24,594 nucleotides of DNA from the NCBI GenBank assembly GCA_964390805.1, contig CAYMKL010000104.1:1-24594 (forward strand). Direction: 5' to 3'. Of the stretch, positions 1 through 6,981 are shown in pieces. Under the pieces are notes generated by a model. It was given only the letters and a program-made list of their open reading frames with translations, made no database searches and was not told where the DNA came from. The first letter of the stretch is position 1, and each line of letters begins with the position of its first letter. A program made the translations under genes and the position numbers. This DNA comes from CAYMKL01 sp964390805 (GTDB taxonomy: Bacteria; Chloroflexota; Anaerolineae; VGOG01).

Positions 1-121
1 GTTAATTTACAGACGCCCTTTTATGTGTGTTTTCCGTTCGTGTGCAGAAGTCATGGGTAAGGAATTTGGCCAAGTGATGTCTGCTTTTCGGACCACTGGA
101 CCACAATTCATAGAGCCAGGG

Positions 122-150
122 TTGACAAGAATCTGTCCTTCTGCTATACT
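122..150 (+). promoter_or_regulatory. Sigma-70 type promoter of the toxin-antitoxin pair
   Basis: TTGACA at 122-127 and TATACT at 145-150 are separated by 17 bp, which is the optimal vegetative spacing. The start of transcription would fall near 156-158, leaving a short leader with an AGGAGG ribosome site before the ATG at 186. The match is read directly from the sequence; activity is inferred. Confidence 0.75.
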
Positions 151-169
151 GTCTGTCAGAAAAACAGAC
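124..169. promoter_or_regulatory. Candidate autoregulatory operator dyads
   Basis: Two dyads flank the -10 box. GTCTGT at 151-156 faces ACAGAC at 164-169 across 7 nt, covering the expected transcription start. GACA at 124-127 faces TGTC at 134-137 across 6 nt, overlapping the -35 box. AbrB-type antitoxins usually bind such dyads and repress their own promoter, so these are the natural operator candidates. The dyads are seen; binding is inferred. Confidence 0.5.
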
Positions 170-185
170 CGTCAGGAGGTACGCC

Positions 186-449
186 ATGTCTGATACTACA
201 ACCGTACGAATGGCCCAACGAGGAGTGGTAACCCTGCCCAAATCCCTTCGCCAGAGCTACAACCTGCGGCCCGGCGATAATTTCACCCTGCTCGATCTAG
301 GCGGGGTATTCGTCCTCAGCCCGCGCCGTTCGGAGATTGATTCCCTGGCTGACCGCCTCACTCAGGCCCTCGCTGAAAGGGGCGAGACGCTAGAGACAAT
401 GTTGCAGGCCCTGCGCGAGGAGCGCGAGCGGTATGATGGCCAAGATTAG
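186..449 (+). CDS. AbrB/SpoVT-type antitoxin
   Basis: This 87-aa protein is the likely antitoxin of the pair. Residues 5-50 read as a SpoVT-AbrB swapped-hairpin DNA-binding domain (VTLPKSLRQSYNLRPGD, then a hydrophobic beta strand GGVFVLSPRR). The charged helical tail at about 52-87 is where such antitoxins wrap the toxin. AGGAGG ends 7 nt before the ATG. The 3' end overlaps the PIN gene by 17 bp, so the two are translationally coupled in the usual antitoxin-first order. It probably represses its own promoter through the dyads at 124-169. It could also be a stand-alone AbrB regulator, but the overlapping PIN gene makes an antitoxin much more likely. Confidence 0.85.
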   Translation: MSDTTTVRMAQRGVVTLPKSLRQSYNLRPGDNFTLLDLGGVFVLSPRRSEIDSLADRLTQALAERGETLETMLQALREERERYDGQD

Positions 450-879
450 CGCGTTTCTCGACACCAGCGCTCTGTTTGCTGGCATCTGGTCAACCAAAGG
501 GGGAGGCCGCATGATCCTGAAACTGGGCGAGGCCGGAGCAATCCGTTTGCTGGTCAGTCCTCAGGTGCTCGACGAGATTGAGAGCGCACTACGCCGCAAA
601 GCTCCCAACATGCTGGGACTGTTGACCTTGCTGCTCGATCGTAGCGGCGTTGAGGTTGTACCTTCGCCGATATCAGAGGCCGTGCGGGATAGCCAGCTAC
701 TCACCGGCCACACGGGCGACGCGCAAGTGTTGGCTGCTGCCTGGGCCACCGAGGCAGACTACCTTGTCACGTTAGACCGAAAGCACTTTCTGGAAAACCC
801 AACCTTGAGAGCCGCCGTTCCATTCCCCGTTGGCACACCGGGCGATTTCCTGGCTTGGTATCGGAGACAGTTGACCTGA
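433..879 (+). CDS. PIN-domain toxin (putative RNase)
   Basis: This 148-aa protein has a PIN ribonuclease fold and resembles the family annotated as 'toxin component, PIN family' (COG1569-like). The acidic metal-binding residues are in place: D10 in FLDTS, E48/E50 in the DEIE segment, D96 in TGDAQVL and D115 in LVTLDRKHF. Such toxins cleave RNA with Mg2+ or Mn2+ when the antitoxin is lost. Two adjacent ATG codons open the gene inside the antitoxin frame; the first is used here. No truncation is visible, so the nuclease should be active. The RNA target cannot be read from sequence. Confidence 0.85.
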   Translation: MMAKISAFLDTSALFAGIWSTKGGGRMILKLGEAGAIRLLVSPQVLDEIESALRRKAPNMLGLLTLLLDRSGVEVVPSPISEAVRDSQLLTGHTGDAQVLAAAWATEADYLVTLDRKHFLENPTLRAAVPFPVGTPGDFLAWYRRQLT

Positions 880-880
880 G

Positions 881-919
881 CACCCGACCACCCGACCAAC
901 GACCACCCGACCACCTAAC
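881..919. repeat. Tandem short-word repeat ACCACCCG
   Basis: The gap between the PIN gene and the TetR promoter holds several degenerate copies of an ACCACCCG/CCCGACCA word in tandem. Unlike most other gaps in this window it has no complementary arm. It ends just before the -35 box at 924. Confidence 0.7.
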
Positions 920-923
920 CAAT

Positions 924-952
924 TTGACAATCCCCGCCTTTTGTTGTATAAT
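924..952 (+). promoter_or_regulatory. Consensus sigma-70 promoter of the beta-oxidation cluster
   Basis: TTGACA at 924-929 and TATAAT at 947-952, 17 bp apart, match the vegetative consensus at every position. Transcription should start near 959, so the ATG at 969 would have almost no leader. This supports the ATG at 1002 as the TetR start. A promoter this strong in front of a TetR gene suggests tight repression. Confidence 0.85.
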
Positions 953-975
953 GACCGTCAGTCAGTAAATGACCG
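952..975. promoter_or_regulatory. Candidate TetR-family operator
   Basis: Downstream of and touching the -10 box is a cluster of TGAC/GTCA half-sites: TGACcGTCA at 952-960, TGAC-N5-GTCA at 952-964, and a direct repeat of ATGACCG at 951-957 and 969-975. The spacing is compatible with one or two TetR dimers blocking the promoter. The half-sites are seen; occupancy by the adjacent regulator is inferred from its position. Confidence 0.5.
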
Positions 976-1001
976 CAGGTTTGCAGCAGGAAGGCCACGG
1001 G

Positions 1002-1643
1002 ATGACCACAGCGCAGCGACGCGCTCGCGAGAAGGCGAGAAGGCAGCAAGAAATCTTAGAAGCCGCCAGGGAGGTCTTCTTTGAGAAAGGCATCCATCGG
1101 ACAACGGTGGATGACGTAGCTGCCCAGGCCGAGATCAGCAAGGGAACCGTATATCTTTACTTTCAGAGCAAGGAGTCTATCCTTGCTCATTTGCTTTTAG
1201 AGGGCTTGTCCATCCTGCTGCCGCAATTAGAAGCCGCCTACGCCCCCCAGGAACCACTCTCCGCCGAGAAACACCTTCGCCAACTGGTAGAAGCATATTG
1301 GCAATTTGCCCAGACCTATCCTGACTATTTCCGCCTACTACTGGCCCTGGACCGGGGGCGCTTCCGGGAAAGGGTCCCGGCAGAAATGTATCAGCAGATC
1401 CTGGCGGAGAGCACAAGGGGGCTGGAGCTGGCGGCAAAGGCCATCCAGCAGGGGGCGGAAGAAGGCGCGTTCACCGCTGATGATCCCCTGCTGGCAGCCG
1501 GTGTGCTCTGGGGCGCCCTCAACGGCGCGCTCACATTGATGGCCAACCCTGTTCGGCAAGCAATGATCCCCGTAGAACCTAAGGCGGTGTTCGATGCCAC
1601 CTTCGAGCTTTTCCTGCGCGGCCTGCAAACTAATAATCGCTGA
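1002..1643 (+). CDS. TetR-family transcriptional regulator (FadR-like)
   Basis: This 213-aa repressor-type regulator has the TetR helix-turn-helix at about residues 12-58 (VDDVAAQAEISKGTVYLYF, then KESIL) and an all-helical ligand domain behind it, of ordinary family length. The ATG at 1002 is chosen because AGGAAGG ends 7 nt upstream; an in-frame ATG at 969 lies only about 10 nt past the predicted transcription start and has no ribosome site. The thiolase starts 21 bp after its stop, so regulator and pathway genes share a transcript. TetR proteins beside beta-oxidation genes commonly release DNA on binding acyl-CoA. That role is inferred from context, not from ligand residues. Confidence 0.9.
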   Translation: MTTAQRRAREKARRQQEILEAAREVFFEKGIHRTTVDDVAAQAEISKGTVYLYFQSKESILAHLLLEGLSILLPQLEAAYAPQEPLSAEKHLRQLVEAYWQFAQTYPDYFRLLLALDRGRFRERVPAEMYQQILAESTRGLELAAKAIQQGAEEGAFTADDPLLAAGVLWGALNGALTLMANPVRQAMIPVEPKAVFDATFELFLRGLQTNNR

Positions 1644-1664
1644 TCTGGTAACGAGGAGGAGAAA

Positions 1665-2864
1665 ATGAAAGAAGTGGTAATTGTCGGGGGAGTGCGTACC
1701 CCTATCGGCAGCCACGGCGGAGCCTTCAGAGACCTGTCCGCTCAGGAGCTGGCCGCCATTGCGATGCGAGAGGTGGTCAAACGCACGGAGCTCGACCCCA
1801 ACCTCATTGACGACGTCATCTTCGGCTGCATCGGCCAGTACTCCGATTCGCCGAACATCGCCCGCGTGGCCGCGCTGATGGCCGGTATCCCCGCCCACGT
1901 GCCCGGCTACACCGTCCAGCGGAACTGCGTGGCCAGCATGCAGGCCATCTCCTGCGCCTACCAGGCCATCCAGGCCGACGACGGGGAGATCTTCCTCTGC
2001 GGCGGCACGGAGAGCATGAGCACGGCTCCCTACGTGGTACGCGGGGCACGGTGGGGGCTGAAGCTCCGCCACACCGGGTTCACCGACTCCCTGTGGGAAG
2101 GTCTGACCGATCCGGTCTGCGACGTGATCATGGGCTACACGGCGGAGAACCTGGCCACGATGTACGGCATCAGCCGCGAGGAACAGGACAAGTTCGCGGT
2201 ACACAGCCACAAGAAGGCCTTCCGCGCCACCAGGATGGGCAAGTTCGACGACGAGATCGTGCCGGTGCGCGTCTCCAAGAGAGTGGCTGGCCAGGAGGTA
2301 GCCTACGAGAACATCGTCCACGACGAGTGCATCAACCCGGCCCTCTCTGTTCAGAAGGCCGCCCTCTATCCCACCGTGTTCAAGAAGGACGGGTCAGTCA
2401 CTCCCGCCAATGCCTGCCCCATCTCAGACGGCGCGGCGGCTATGGTGGTGATGACGGCTGACAAGGCCCAGGAACTGGACATGGAGCCCCTGGCCTACGT
2501 CCGCAGCTACGCCTATGCCGCAGTGCCGCCGGAGATCATGGGCATCGGCCCCACCAAGGCCGTGCCCAAGGCACTGAAGAAAGCGGGGTTGAAGCTAACA
2601 GACATTGACCTCATCGAACTCAACGAGGCCTTTGCCGCCCAATCCATGGCCGTGGGCATGGAATTGGAAAAGGACGGCTGGGACTGGGACAGGGTCAACG
2701 TCAACGGCGGGGCCATCGCCCTGGGCCACCCGGTGGGCTGCACAGGTACGCGCATCGTGGTCACTCTGCTCCACGAGATGATCAAGCGCGACGTCTCCCT
2801 GGGCGTGGCCACCGCTTGCGTGGGCGGCGGACAGGGTGGGGCGATGATTATCGAAAGGAAGTAG
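1665..2864 (+). CDS. Thiolase (acetyl-CoA C-acyltransferase)
   Basis: This 399-aa enzyme would cleave 3-ketoacyl-CoA with CoA to give acetyl-CoA and a shortened acyl-CoA, the last step of beta-oxidation. All thiolase landmarks are present: nucleophile C88 in QRNCVAS, NEAFA at 320-324, H355 in GHPVG, and proton-shuttling C385 in CVGGGQGG. The segment 243-258 (GSVTPANACPISDGAA) corresponds to the usual ketothiolase box. GAGGAGGA lies 4 nt before the ATG. It is the first enzyme gene after the regulator. A biosynthetic acetoacetyl-CoA role is possible in principle, but the neighbouring hydratase, dehydrogenases and Etf favour degradation. Confidence 0.95.
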   Translation: MKEVVIVGGVRTPIGSHGGAFRDLSAQELAAIAMREVVKRTELDPNLIDDVIFGCIGQYSDSPNIARVAALMAGIPAHVPGYTVQRNCVASMQAISCAYQAIQADDGEIFLCGGTESMSTAPYVVRGARWGLKLRHTGFTDSLWEGLTDPVCDVIMGYTAENLATMYGISREEQDKFAVHSHKKAFRATRMGKFDDEIVPVRVSKRVAGQEVAYENIVHDECINPALSVQKAALYPTVFKKDGSVTPANACPISDGAAAMVVMTADKAQELDMEPLAYVRSYAYAAVPPEIMGIGPTKAVPKALKKAGLKLTDIDLIELNEAFAAQSMAVGMELEKDGWDWDRVNVNGGAIALGHPVGCTGTRIVVTLLHEMIKRDVSLGVATACVGGGQGGAMIIERK

Positions 2865-2879
2865 ATCCGGAATTCGTGG

Positions 2880-2944
2880 ATTCGGGACTCGTAGATTCGT
2901 GATTCGTAGATTCGTAACGAATCCCGAATTTACGAATCTACGAG
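2880..2944. repeat. Intergenic inverted repeat, 'GTAGATTCG' family, copy 1
   Basis: A 13-bp perfect stem (CTCGTAGATTCGT at 2888-2900 with its complement at 2932-2944) encloses a further 7-bp dyad at 2909-2923. The left side is tandem copies of ATTCGTAG-like words. The 23-nt block 2880-2902 is identical to 4520-4542 in the next gap but one. There is no T tract, so it is not a standard terminator; it may shape mRNA processing within the operon. Confidence 0.85.
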
Positions 2945-2971
2945 TTTACGAACACTAAGGGAGGAACCCGC

Positions 2972-3232
2972 ATGGCTAATACGGTGTTATACAAAGATAA
3001 GAAAGCTCGCCAGGCATTCATCGCCAAGGGCGAGGAGGTTTTCGAGGGGATCAAGGGTAAGCTGCAAAGCCAGGAAGGGGTAGTGGCCATTGAGCCGAAT
3101 AGTGGTGAGTACTTCGTGGGCAAAACGTTGGGAGCAGCCAACGATGCCGCCTTCGCCAAGCATCCCGACGTCTGGGTGTATTTCGTGCGCCTCGACGATC
3201 CGGAGGCGGCGGTGCCACTGGTGACGTGGTAG
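2972..3232 (+). CDS. Small conserved-looking protein of unknown function
   Basis: The product is 86 aa, soluble and without signal peptide, cysteines or recognisable catalytic motif. Residues 10-34 form a charged helix; residues 36-81 look like a small alpha/beta unit (GVVAIEPNSGEYFVGKTL, then a DVWVYFVRLDDPEA strand). It loosely recalls short DUF5678-like proteins, but I do not claim that family. AGGGAGG sits 7 nt upstream of the ATG, and the gene lies between thiolase and hydroxyacyl-CoA dehydrogenase with the same codon style, so it is a real member of the operon. A role as an accessory or scaffold protein is possible but not shown. Confidence 0.8.
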   Translation: MANTVLYKDKKARQAFIAKGEEVFEGIKGKLQSQEGVVAIEPNSGEYFVGKTLGAANDAAFAKHPDVWVYFVRLDDPEAAVPLVTW

Positions 3233-3264
3233 TGAGGTGACGACAAACCAAAGGAGGTTAAAAC

Positions 3265-4491
3265 ATGTACATTTTCAAAGCAGGAGTAGTGGGTGCGGGG
3301 TTCATGGGCGCTGAGATCGCTCAGGTCATCACCTACGCGGGGCTGCCGGTGGTGATGAAGGACATTGACCAGGAAATGCTGGACAAGGGGATGGGCACCA
3401 TCCGGCGCATATACCAGCGGCGGGTGGACAAGGGCAAGATGTCCCCCACCACCATGCAGGAAAAGATGGACCTGGTCATCCCCACGCTGTCCTACGACGA
3501 GTTCGTGGATGTGGACATCGTCATCGAGGCCGTGCCGGAGGTTATGAAGATCAAGCAGCAGGTCTTCGCCGAGCTGGACAAGGTCTGCCCGCCGGAGACC
3601 ATTTTCGCCTCCAACACCTCGGCGCTGTCCATCAAAGAGATGGGCTCGGCCACCAGGCGCCCCCACAAGATGATCGGGATGCACTTCTTCAGCCCGGCCC
3701 ACATCATGAAGCTGGTGGAGGTCATCCCCAGCTCGCAGACGGATCAGGAGACCGTTGACGATGTGGTGCGCTTCACAGAGGAGTTGCGCAAGATCCCCGT
3801 GGTGGTCAAAGAGTGCCCTGGCTTCCTGGTCAACCGTTTGCTGATGCCCTATCTCAACGAAGCGGTGCTGTGCTTGCAGGAAGGAGCGGCCACAGCAGCC
3901 GAAATAGACGAGGCCATGACGGGCTTCGGCTGGCCCATGGGCCCCTTCACTCTGATGGACATGATCGGCATTGATGTCTGCGCCGACGTGGGCGAGTACC
4001 TCCACTCCCAGTACGGCGACCGCGTCGCTCCCGCCCCCCTGTGGGAAAAGCTTATCGAAGCGAGACGCTTTGGCGAGAAGACGGGAGCCGGTTTCTACGG
4101 CTATGGGGAAGAGACCGACGAGCCGGTCAGGCAGATGATCAAGGATCTGCAGGAGTCTGGGCAGGTACCCACTGGCACTGAGTTCAGCGTGGACCGGCTT
4201 ATGATGCCCCTGATCAAGGAGGCCGCCATGTGCCTGGAAGAAGACATCGCCAACGTCAACGATGTTGACATGGCCTGCATCGCCGGCATCGGCATGAAGG
4301 TAGGCGACCAGCGCATGGGTCCCCTGGAGTACGCCGACGGAGTGGGCCTGGACGTGGTCGTGCAAAAGCTGGAGGAGTTGGAGAAGAAATACGGCCCCCG
4401 CTTCCACCCTGTGGCCCTGCTCTATCAGAAGGTGAAGGGCGGGGAGCTGGGGAAGAAGACGGGCCGGGGATTCATGGAGTGGGCAGTCTGA
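3265..4491 (+). CDS. 3-hydroxyacyl-CoA dehydrogenase
   Basis: This 408-aa enzyme would oxidise (S)-3-hydroxyacyl-CoA with NAD+. An N-terminal Rossmann fold carries GAGFMG at 10-15. The catalytic His-Glu pair is H140 (GMHFFSP) and E152 (KLVEVI), with the normal 12-residue spacing. The C-terminal helical domain is present twice: once from PGFLVNR (185) to TGAGFYGY (273-280), and again from about 305 to KTGRGFMEW (398-406). This duplicated tail is typical of FadB/FadJ-type proteins, but the hydratase half is absent and is supplied by the separate gene at 4594. AAAGGAGG lies 7 nt before the ATG. Length and motifs indicate an intact enzyme. Confidence 0.95.
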   Translation: MYIFKAGVVGAGFMGAEIAQVITYAGLPVVMKDIDQEMLDKGMGTIRRIYQRRVDKGKMSPTTMQEKMDLVIPTLSYDEFVDVDIVIEAVPEVMKIKQQVFAELDKVCPPETIFASNTSALSIKEMGSATRRPHKMIGMHFFSPAHIMKLVEVIPSSQTDQETVDDVVRFTEELRKIPVVVKECPGFLVNRLLMPYLNEAVLCLQEGAATAAEIDEAMTGFGWPMGPFTLMDMIGIDVCADVGEYLHSQYGDRVAPAPLWEKLIEARRFGEKTGAGFYGYGEETDEPVRQMIKDLQESGQVPTGTEFSVDRLMMPLIKEAAMCLEEDIANVNDVDMACIAGIGMKVGDQRMGPLEYADGVGLDVVVQKLEELEKKYGPRFHPVALLYQKVKGGELGKKTGRGFMEWAV

Positions 4492-4492
4492 A

Positions 4493-4574
4493 GTAGATTC
4501 GTAGATTCGGGATTCGTATATTCGGGACTCGTAGATTCGTGAATTCGTGATCAGTTCCAAATCTACGAATCTAC
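4493..4574. repeat. Intergenic inverted repeat, 'GTAGATTCG' family, copy 2
   Basis: A 15-bp perfect stem pairs GTAGATTCGTAGATT at 4493-4507 with its complement at 4560-4574. The region between is filled with further ATTCG/GTAGATTCG words, including the 23-nt block at 4520-4542 shared with copy 1. It starts immediately after the dehydrogenase stop and ends just before the hydratase ribosome site at 4581. No T tract follows. Confidence 0.85.
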
Positions 4575-4593
4575 GGACAGAAAGGAGCTACAA

Positions 4594-5382
4594 ATGGGAG
4601 AATACCAATATGTGAAGGTCTCGGTCGAGAACCGCATCGCCACCATCACCATTGACCACCCGCCGGCCAATGCTTTCAACAAGCAAGTGATCGAAGACCT
4701 CACCTCTGCCTTTGACGAGGTGACAGAGAACGACGAGGTGAAGGCCATCATCATCACCGGGGCGGGCCAGTTCTTCATCGCCGGGGCCGACATCAACGAG
4801 ATCTATGCCGTCAAGGACAAGCCTGAGGAAGCTGAGGCTTTCATCCGAAAGGGGCAGGGGCTTTTCCTCAAGATCGAGACCTCGAAGAAGCCGGTCATCG
4901 CCGCCATGAACGGCCGCTTCGCCCTGGGGGGCGGCAACGAGCTGGCCATGGCCTGCCACATCCGCATCGCCGAGGACGGGCTGCGTTTGGGCCAGCCAGA
5001 GATCAACCTGGGGATCATCCCCGGCTGGGGCGGCACTCAGCGCCTGGCGCGCATTGTGGGCAAGGGCAAGGCCCTGGAGATGATGCTCACCGGCGATCAC
5101 ATCACCGCACAAGAGGCCTACCGCATCGGCCTGGTGAACAAAGTGGTGCCCACTGGCCGGGTGATGAAAGAGGCCACCGGCCTCGCCAGGCGCCTCATCT
5201 CCAAGAGCGCGCTGCCCATCGCGGCCATCATTGGGGCCGTGAACGAGGGCCTGGAGCAGAGTATCGAAGATGGTCTGGCCACTGAAGCCCAGCAGTTCGT
5301 GTCCCTACAGGGTAGCGAGGACATGGACGAGGGACTCAAGGCCTTCCTCGAAAAACGCAAACCGGAATTCAAGGACAAGTAG
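4594..5382 (+). CDS. Enoyl-CoA hydratase (crotonase family)
   Basis: This 262-aa crotonase-fold enzyme would hydrate trans-2-enoyl-CoA to (S)-3-hydroxyacyl-CoA. The oxyanion-hole segment AGADI is at 63-67 and the GGGNELA loop at 112-118. The two catalytic glutamates are at the expected places: E116 (GGGNELAMA) and E136 (QPEINLGIIPGWGGTQR), 20 residues apart as in the well-studied mitochondrial enzyme. Both glutamates being present argues for a hydratase rather than an isomerase or decarboxylase. AAAGGAG lies 6 nt before the ATG. It complements the dehydrogenase immediately upstream, which lacks a hydratase domain. Confidence 0.95.
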   Translation: MGEYQYVKVSVENRIATITIDHPPANAFNKQVIEDLTSAFDEVTENDEVKAIIITGAGQFFIAGADINEIYAVKDKPEEAEAFIRKGQGLFLKIETSKKPVIAAMNGRFALGGGNELAMACHIRIAEDGLRLGQPEINLGIIPGWGGTQRLARIVGKGKALEMMLTGDHITAQEAYRIGLVNKVVPTGRVMKEATGLARRLISKSALPIAAIIGAVNEGLEQSIEDGLATEAQQFVSLQGSEDMDEGLKAFLEKRKPEFKDK

Positions 5383-5712
5383 TGAGGTCAGGGACGCCCT
5401 ACATCGCACCCATCCATCTCACGTCCCTTCCTTATGGAGGCCAGGCGTCCTCGCCACCATTGTTCAATCACCGTAGCCATGGCGAGGACGCCGGCCCCTC
5501 TTGATCGAAGATATCCCCTCCTTTCTTGCCGCCAGGGCGGGCAGCGCCGGTGATACAGTGAAATAGCCACTTACGAGCTGGACAATGGCGTCCCAAGATC
5601 GAGTGGGGTCCTCAACCAACCAGCCAACGAACTCCCGGGCCCTCACCGTGTGCTGCCACCCTGGCGGCCCTAATTGATCAAGATCACCCAACAAGTGTGG
5701 GGAGGACAAACT
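5383..5712. other. 330-bp gap without a convincing gene
   Basis: This is the longest gap inside the beta-oxidation cluster. It contains the strong hairpin at 5444-5492 and, at its end, the GGGGAGGA ribosome site of the next gene. I found no well-spaced -35/-10 pair. A 91-codon minus-strand frame (5464-5739) crosses it, but it runs into the acyl-CoA dehydrogenase coding region and matches nothing I recognise; it might be a decayed gene. Confidence 0.6.
5444..5492. repeat. 13-bp perfect hairpin in the long gap
   Basis: GGCGTCCTCGCCA at 5444-5456 pairs perfectly with 5480-5492 across a 23-nt loop, and the stem continues imperfectly outward. It lies about 60 bp past the hydratase stop and could slow or partly end transcription, but no T run follows on the + strand. 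Its arms are not made of tandem words, unlike most other intergenic repeats here. Confidence 0.8.
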
Positions 5713-6876
5713 ATGGATTTCACACTTAACGAAGAACAACGGATGTTCCAGAAGATGTTCCGCGATTTCGTCACCAATGAGGTCGCACCCCTGGCCGAGG
5801 AAATAGACCAGGAAGAAAAGCTGCCGCTAGATATGCTGGAAAAAGCAGCCATGCAGGGCTTCCTGGGAGCCCTTCTCCCGGAGGAGTACGAAGGAGTTGC
5901 TCTGGACACGGTCAGCTATTGCCTGCTGCTGGAGGAGCTGGCCAGGGCCTGCACGTCCACAGCCATGATCACCAGCGTGCACAACGGGCTGGCTAGCAAA
6001 ACCATCCTGGAAAACGGCAGCGACGAGCAAAAGGGCAAGTACCTGGAGGCGATGGCCTTTGGGGAGAAGATAGGTTGCTTTGCCCTGACTGAACCCGCCG
6101 CCGGTTCCGATGCCGCAGCCCTGGAGACCAGGGCCAGGCGAAATGGCGAAGATTACGTGCTCAACGGCTGCAAAACCTGGGCCACCAACGGCGAGATCGC
6201 CGACGTCTTCCTCGTCTTCGCCGTCACCGACCCTGGGGCCGGAGCCAAGGGGATAAGCGCTTTCATCGTGGAGAAAGACACGCCCGGCTTCAAAGTGGGA
6301 TACCGCGAGCCAACCATGGGACTGAGGGGCCTCACCTGCAACACCCTCTACCTCGACGACTGTCGGCTGCTTGCAGAGAATCTCCTGGGCGAAGAGGGGG
6401 AAGGGCTCAAAATCGCCATGAAGGCGCTGGACTTCGCCCGCCTGAGCCTATCGGCCATCTGCCTGGGTGGGGCGCAGGCGGCGCTGGAAGCTGGCGTCCA
6501 GTTCGCCATTGAGCACGAGGAGTTCGGCGGGCCTATTGCCCTGAAGCAAGCCATCCAGAACTTCATCGCCGACACCGCCTCCGAGATCGAAGCCCTGCGC
6601 TACCTGGTCTACCACGCCGCGTGGCTGGCCGACACGGGAGAGCCCTATACCCGCGATGCGTCCATCGCCAAGCTTTTCGGCTCTGAGGTCGCTATGCGGG
6701 CAGCTAACAAGATGCTCCAGGTACACGGCGGCTTTGGCTACATGAAGGAATACGCCATTGAGCGCATGTACCGCGATTTCCGCGCTCTGCAGATCGTGGA
6801 AGGAACCAGCGAGATGCAGCGATTCGTCATCGCTAGAGACATTCTCAAGGAGAAGGGGCTGGCAATTAAGCCGTAG
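5713..6876 (+). CDS. Acyl-CoA dehydrogenase (first of two)
   Basis: This 387-aa FAD enzyme introduces the alpha-beta double bond in acyl-CoA, the first beta-oxidation step, and passes electrons to Etf. The family signature is clear: ALTEPAAGSDAAA in the middle beta domain and QIVEGTSEMQR near the C terminus, where E363 is the catalytic base in the position used by short/medium-chain and branched-chain enzymes. The ATG at 5713 is chosen over an upstream TTG at 5674 because GGGGAGGA lies 6 nt before it and the product then starts MDFTLNEEQ, like the paralogue at 6982. Chain-length specificity cannot be read reliably. Confidence 0.95.
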   Translation: MDFTLNEEQRMFQKMFRDFVTNEVAPLAEEIDQEEKLPLDMLEKAAMQGFLGALLPEEYEGVALDTVSYCLLLEELARACTSTAMITSVHNGLASKTILENGSDEQKGKYLEAMAFGEKIGCFALTEPAAGSDAAALETRARRNGEDYVLNGCKTWATNGEIADVFLVFAVTDPGAGAKGISAFIVEKDTPGFKVGYREPTMGLRGLTCNTLYLDDCRLLAENLLGEEGEGLKIAMKALDFARLSLSAICLGGAQAALEAGVQFAIEHEEFGGPIALKQAIQNFIADTASEIEALRYLVYHAAWLADTGEPYTRDASIAKLFGSEVAMRAANKMLQVHGGFGYMKEYAIERMYRDFRALQIVEGTSEMQRFVIARDILKEKGLAIKP

Positions 6877-6885
6877 GGGTAATAG

Positions 6886-6962
6886 GGCAATGAGGTAACG
6901 AGTCAATGAGTAACGAGTTGGAGGAAACCTCGTTGCCTCGTTAACTTGTTGACTTATTGCCT
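6886..6962. repeat. Intergenic inverted repeat, 'GGCAACGAG' family, copy 1
   Basis: The left arm (6886-6920) is made of alternating GGCAATGAG/GTAACGAG words. The right arm (6930-6962) is their imperfect reverse complement (CTCGTTGCC, TCGTTAACTTG, TTGACTTATTGCC). It fills almost the whole gap between the two acyl-CoA dehydrogenase genes. The same family occurs again at 24380-24490. Confidence 0.8.
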
Positions 6963-6981
6963 TTGGCACAAGGAGGGTATC

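Noticed and set aside
1..121. Possible gene upstream of the toxin-antitoxin promoter
   Set aside because: No frame with a start signal or recognisable product was found on either strand; the minus-strand frame at 2-241 only mirrors the promoter and the antitoxin start.
881..919. Possible CRISPR array
   Set aside because: The ACCACCCG copies are only 8 nt and directly adjacent, without spacers or nearby cas genes.
969..1001. ATG at 969 as start of the TetR gene
   Set aside because: It is about 10 nt past the predicted transcription start and has no ribosome site; the ATG at 1002 has AGGAAGG 7 nt upstream.
1338..2321. 327-codon open frame on the minus strand
   Set aside because: It is antisense to the TetR and thiolase genes, both of which carry intact family motifs. 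It has no ribosome site and matches no known family.
2888..2944. Rho-independent terminators at the intergenic inverted repeats
   Set aside because: The stems here and at 4493-4574, 6886-6962, 8183-8252 and 11735-11765 lack a T tract and lie between genes of one pathway, so termination would be self-defeating.
2938..4560. 540-codon open frame on the minus strand
   Set aside because: It lies antisense to the clear hydroxyacyl-CoA dehydrogenase gene, starts inside an inverted repeat, and its product is His/Leu/Asp-rich with no recognisable fold. It is a codon-bias shadow.
5464..5739. 91-codon minus-strand frame across the long gap
   Set aside because: It overlaps the start of the acyl-CoA dehydrogenase, has no convincing ribosome site and matches no family I know. 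It could be a gene relic but is not supportable.
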